53,152 bases of DNA from Undibacterium paludis (GTDB lineage: Bacteria; Pseudomonadota; Gammaproteobacteria; Burkholderiales; Burkholderiaceae_D), in assembly GCF_022568815.1 (NCBI RefSeq), contig NZ_JAKZHX010000023.1, forward strand, positions 1 to 53,152. The letters run 5' to 3'. Positions 50,285-53,152 of this stretch are shown here, in pieces. The notes under the pieces are model-generated. The model was not told the DNA's origin. It saw nothing but the letters and a program-made list of their open reading frames with translations, and searched no databases. Within the stretch, counting starts at the first letter, position 1; the number at the start of each line of letters is the position of its first letter. The translations under genes were made by a program, and so were the position numbers.

Positions 50285-53038
50285 ATGATGACCGCAAGCA
50301 CCAACCTCCATGCCGACATTCTCCAGGCATCCCGATTTTTCAATCATTGTCTGCAGGCAGATCCCGACAGAGCCGAACTTTTGCAGCAAGTTTCTGGATT
50401 ATCCTTGAGCACGGACGATTTTGCGCATTTTTTACAAAAAGAAATTTATGCAGGTGCCAGTCTTAACAAAGCCATGCGCCGCCTGCGCAAACTGGTGGTC
50501 TGCACGCTGATCAAGCGAGACCTGTGCGGTCAGGCAAATTTTGATGAAGTAGCAACAACAATCAGCCTGTTTGCCGATTTTGTGGTGCAACAGCATCTGC
50601 AAGCCCTGAACCTGGAAATGCAGGCCCTGTACGGCACACCGACGGGCGAAGAAAGCGGCAACGAACAAGTGCTGATCGTGCTGGGCATGGGCAAGCTGGG
50701 CGGCTATGAACTCAATGTCTCATCCGATATAGACCTGATTTTTTGCTATGCCGAAGACGGCGAGACCCAGGTACAGGATGCCAGCCAGCGCAGCCTGTCC
50801 AATCATGAATACTTCAATCGCCTGGGCAAGAAACTGATTGCCGCCATATCCGAAGTGACCGAGGATGGCTACAGTTTCCGCGTTGACATGGCCTTGCGGC
50901 CCAATGGCGCATCCGGTCCTCTGGTTGCCAGCTTCAATATGATAGAAGAATATTTCCTGATACAGGGACGTGAGTGGGAACGTTATGCCTGGGTCAAGGC
51001 GCGCGCCATGACGGGCAATCCCGATGATATTGCCGCACTGGAAAAAATCATCCGCCCTTTTGTGTATCGCCGTTACCTCGACTTTGGCGCCATTGACTCA
51101 TTGCGTTCCATGCATGCACAAATACGGGCAGAAGTCGTACGGCAAGAAACCAAGCACCCTGAGCGCAGCAATAATGTCAAACTTGGTCGTGGCGGCATAC
51201 GCGAAGTGGAGTTCCTGGCCCAGGTCTTCCAGTTGATACGCGGCGGTCGTGACGCCAGCCTGCGTGACCGTTCCACCCGCAGGACCCTGCAAACACTGGC
51301 TGACAAGGGTATACTTGACGCTGGCGTGATTGAAAAACTGCTGCTGTCCTACGAGTTCTTGCGTAACCTGGAACACCGGCTGCAATACCTCGACGACGCC
51401 CAGACTCATACCTTCCCTGCCCGCGAAGAAGATCAGCAAAAAATCGCCCTGATGATGCATTGCGGCAGCGTCGCAGAGTTGCTGGAAAAGTTGCGCCCCC
51501 ATCGCGATTTCATTGCAGAGCAGTTTGACGCCATCTTCCGTGACAAGGCCGACAATAGCGGTGAAAATGAACAGGGCATGCTGGCTGTGAGCCTGGCCAG
51601 CCCCGACAGTGACGAGTTGATCGCCGCCCACCTGAGCAGCCTGGGTCTCTCGACTGAGGTCACTCGGGCAGTGTCGCAAAGATTGCTGGCCACCTGGCAG
51701 TCACCCAAAGTACAGGCTTTGTCAGAATCAAGCCGCATCAAGCTGGTGTCTCTGCTCAACAATGCCCTCAACATCATCGCCCGTCAGCGTGACAACCAGG
51801 TATTGGCCTGGCACCGCCTGCTCGATTTCATGGAAGCCATCGCCCGCCGCGCAGCCTATCTATCCCTGCTGACCGAATATCCGCATGCACTGGCAAGGGT
51901 GATACGGATGATGGCGGCCTCCGACTGGGCGGCAAAATTCCTGACGCGCCACCCCATACTGCTTGATGAATTGCTCGATGAAGCATCATTGCATGAGCAT
52001 CCTGACTGGCCAGCCTTCCAGCTGGACCTGCAACATCACTTGCAGCAGCATCAGGGCGATACTGAAAGGCAGATGGAAACCCTGCGTGAAATGCATCATG
52101 CCATGCAGTTCCGCCTGCTGGCGCAAGACCTGGAAGGCCAGCTCAGCGTAGAACACCTGGCCGACGAATTATCGCAACTGGCGGACATCATCGTCGCTGC
52201 CGTCCTGCAATCGGCCTGGGAAACCATCGCCAGCCGCCACCGGCCAGAGCCACGCTTTGCCGTCATCGCCTATGGCAAACAGGGAGGCAAGGAACTGGGC
52301 TATGCGTCCGACCTTGACGTGATCTTTTTATATGAAGACGAAGACCAGGATGCACCGGCCAATTATGCCAAGCTGGGGCAGCGCTTCATCACCTGGATGA
52401 CCAGCCACACACCGGCCGGCATCCTGTTTGATATCGACATTGCCCTGCGCCCTGACGGCGCCAGCGGTTTGCTGGTGTCCTCGGTAGCATCGTTTGCCCG
52501 TTACCAGGAAAAATCGGCCTGGCTGTGGGAACACCAGGCCCTGACCCGCGCCCGCTTTTGTGCCGGCGACGCTGCCATAGGCGAACAGTTTGAGCAGATC
52601 CGCGAGCAGGTTTTACGGCAAACCAGGGATGCTGAAAAATTGCGCATGGAAGTCGTCAACATGCGTAAGAAAATGCGTGATGCGCATGTCAACCGCAGCG
52701 AACTGTTTGATCTCAAGCACGATGCCGGCGGCATGATAGACATAGAATTCATCGTACAATTCCTGGTCCTGAAATATGCCGGCCAGCACCCGTCGCTCAC
52801 AGCCAACAAGGGCAATATCGCTTTGCTCAAACGCTGTGCTGAACTGGGTCTGATCGATGCGCAACTGGCAGAGCACACCGCCAATGCCTATCGTCTCTAC
52901 CGCAAACTCCAGCACGGCATACGGCTTCAGGGTGAAGACAGGGCCAGGGTATTACCTGAGCTGGTAGAACAAGAGGCAGCAACCACACGGGCCTTGTGGC
53001 ACCAGTTGTTTGATCAGGTGACGAATGCTGATCAATGA
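50285..53038 (+). CDS. glnE: Bifunctional glutamine synthetase adenylyltransferase/adenylyl-removing enzyme
   Basis: A 917-aa GlnE. It has the two homologous nucleotidyltransferase domains of the family: the N-terminal adenylyl-removing one with GMGKLGGYELNVSSDIDLIFCY and the C-terminal adenylylating one with AYGKQGGKELGYASDLDVIFLYED, each carrying the D-x-D metal pair. Each is followed by its regulatory helical domain (RRYLDFGAIDSLRSMHAQIRAEV; MRKKMRDAHVNRSELFDLKHDAGGMIDIEFIVQ). It adenylylates or deadenylylates glutamine synthetase in response to PII and glutamine. The length is close to the usual ~945 aa. The start may be either of two adjacent ATGs (50285/50288). It is followed by an intrinsic terminator. 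Confidence 0.96.
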   Translation: MMTASTNLHADILQASRFFNHCLQADPDRAELLQQVSGLSLSTDDFAHFLQKEIYAGASLNKAMRRLRKLVVCTLIKRDLCGQANFDEVATTISLFADFVVQQHLQALNLEMQALYGTPTGEESGNEQVLIVLGMGKLGGYELNVSSDIDLIFCYAEDGETQVQDASQRSLSNHEYFNRLGKKLIAAISEVTEDGYSFRVDMALRPNGASGPLVASFNMIEEYFLIQGREWERYAWVKARAMTGNPDDIAALEKIIRPFVYRRYLDFGAIDSLRSMHAQIRAEVVRQETKHPERSNNVKLGRGGIREVEFLAQVFQLIRGGRDASLRDRSTRRTLQTLADKGILDAGVIEKLLLSYEFLRNLEHRLQYLDDAQTHTFPAREEDQQKIALMMHCGSVAELLEKLRPHRDFIAEQFDAIFRDKADNSGENEQGMLAVSLASPDSDELIAAHLSSLGLSTEVTRAVSQRLLATWQSPKVQALSESSRIKLVSLLNNALNIIARQRDNQVLAWHRLLDFMEAIARRAAYLSLLTEYPHALARVIRMMAASDWAAKFLTRHPILLDELLDEASLHEHPDWPAFQLDLQHHLQQHQGDTERQMETLREMHHAMQFRLLAQDLEGQLSVEHLADELSQLADIIVAAVLQSAWETIASRHRPEPRFAVIAYGKQGGKELGYASDLDVIFLYEDEDQDAPANYAKLGQRFITWMTSHTPAGILFDIDIALRPDGASGLLVSSVASFARYQEKSAWLWEHQALTRARFCAGDAAIGEQFEQIREQVLRQTRDAEKLRMEVVNMRKKMRDAHVNRSELFDLKHDAGGMIDIEFIVQFLVLKYAGQHPSLTANKGNIALLKRCAELGLIDAQLAEHTANAYRLYRKLQHGIRLQGEDRARVLPELVEQEAATTRALWHQLFDQVTNADQ

Positions 53039-53065
53039 TCAAACGAGCGATCAAATATAGACAAA

Positions 53066-53101
53066 CGCGGTGTCCCCGCATTGGAGAACACCGCGCTTTT
53101 T
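53066..53101 (+). terminator. Intrinsic terminator of glnE
   Basis: CGCGGTGT (53066-53073) pairs with ACACCGCG (53088-53095), then CTTTTT. It lies 28 bp after the glnE stop, a classic rho-independent terminator. Confidence 0.85.
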
Positions 53102-53152
53102 CCTGATCGGCCCTGCCAGACTGCTTATGTCGGCATGAACCTAGCCAGATAC

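Overview
The window looks like a chromosomal segment of a betaproteobacterium in Burkholderiales, most likely Oxalobacteraceae (Undibacterium/Herbaspirillum-like). I infer this from protein flavour and gene content: a YhdP-TldD-nitrilase block, GlnE, a BcsP/BcsD-type cellulose locus, YajQ next to MurB, and DUF898 paired with an M48 protease. No database search was possible. No IS element, CRISPR array or rRNA was seen.

Layout. Positions 1-2400 are accessory: an Mrr-like nuclease, a chain of three tiny coupled ORFs led by a zinc-ribbon protein, and a small membrane protein. A tRNA-Arg(CCT) follows, then uup, an SDR oxidoreductase and a secreted DUF4124-like protein. Positions 6869-11001 form a phage-like island. 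An S24 (LexA/CI-type) repressor faces an operon of a DUF1376 phage replication-type protein, a 513-aa protein whose C-terminus resembles colicin M, and an overlapping 125-aa membrane-anchored protein that fits an immunity protein. A perfect operator palindrome lies in the operon promoter, and a 13-base copy of the same site overlaps the repressor's own -10 box.

Positions 11064-24095 are ordinary chromosome: isochorismatase-like hydrolase, LysR with a divergent quinone oxidoreductase, lipocalin-like protein, DUF898 with M48 protease, a membrane C13 (caspase-fold) peptidase, murB with divergent yajQ, a retropepsin-like protease, GntR with a divergent GNAT-methyltransferase pair, and aroG.

Positions 24833-43185 hold a complete cellulose-synthesis locus, all on the minus strand. 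In transcription order it is bcsQ(2), bcsD, bcsP, bcsQ(1), a bcsA-bcsB fusion, two tandem bcsC genes, and a small secreted TPR protein. The two BcsC proteins differ over their N-terminal two thirds. Their last ~460 residues, and the DNA under them (~1.4 kb), look identical, which points to recent gene conversion. No bcsZ endoglucanase is present between the flanking housekeeping genes. BcsQ and BcsP are likely localisation/assembly factors, BcsAB polymerises and exports glucan, BcsD aligns it in the periplasm and BcsC carries it through the outer membrane. The PilZ motifs in BcsA imply c-di-GMP control.

Positions 43229-53038 are housekeeping: tldD, a Nit-type amidohydrolase and yhdP on the minus strand, then divergent glnE with a terminator at the right edge.
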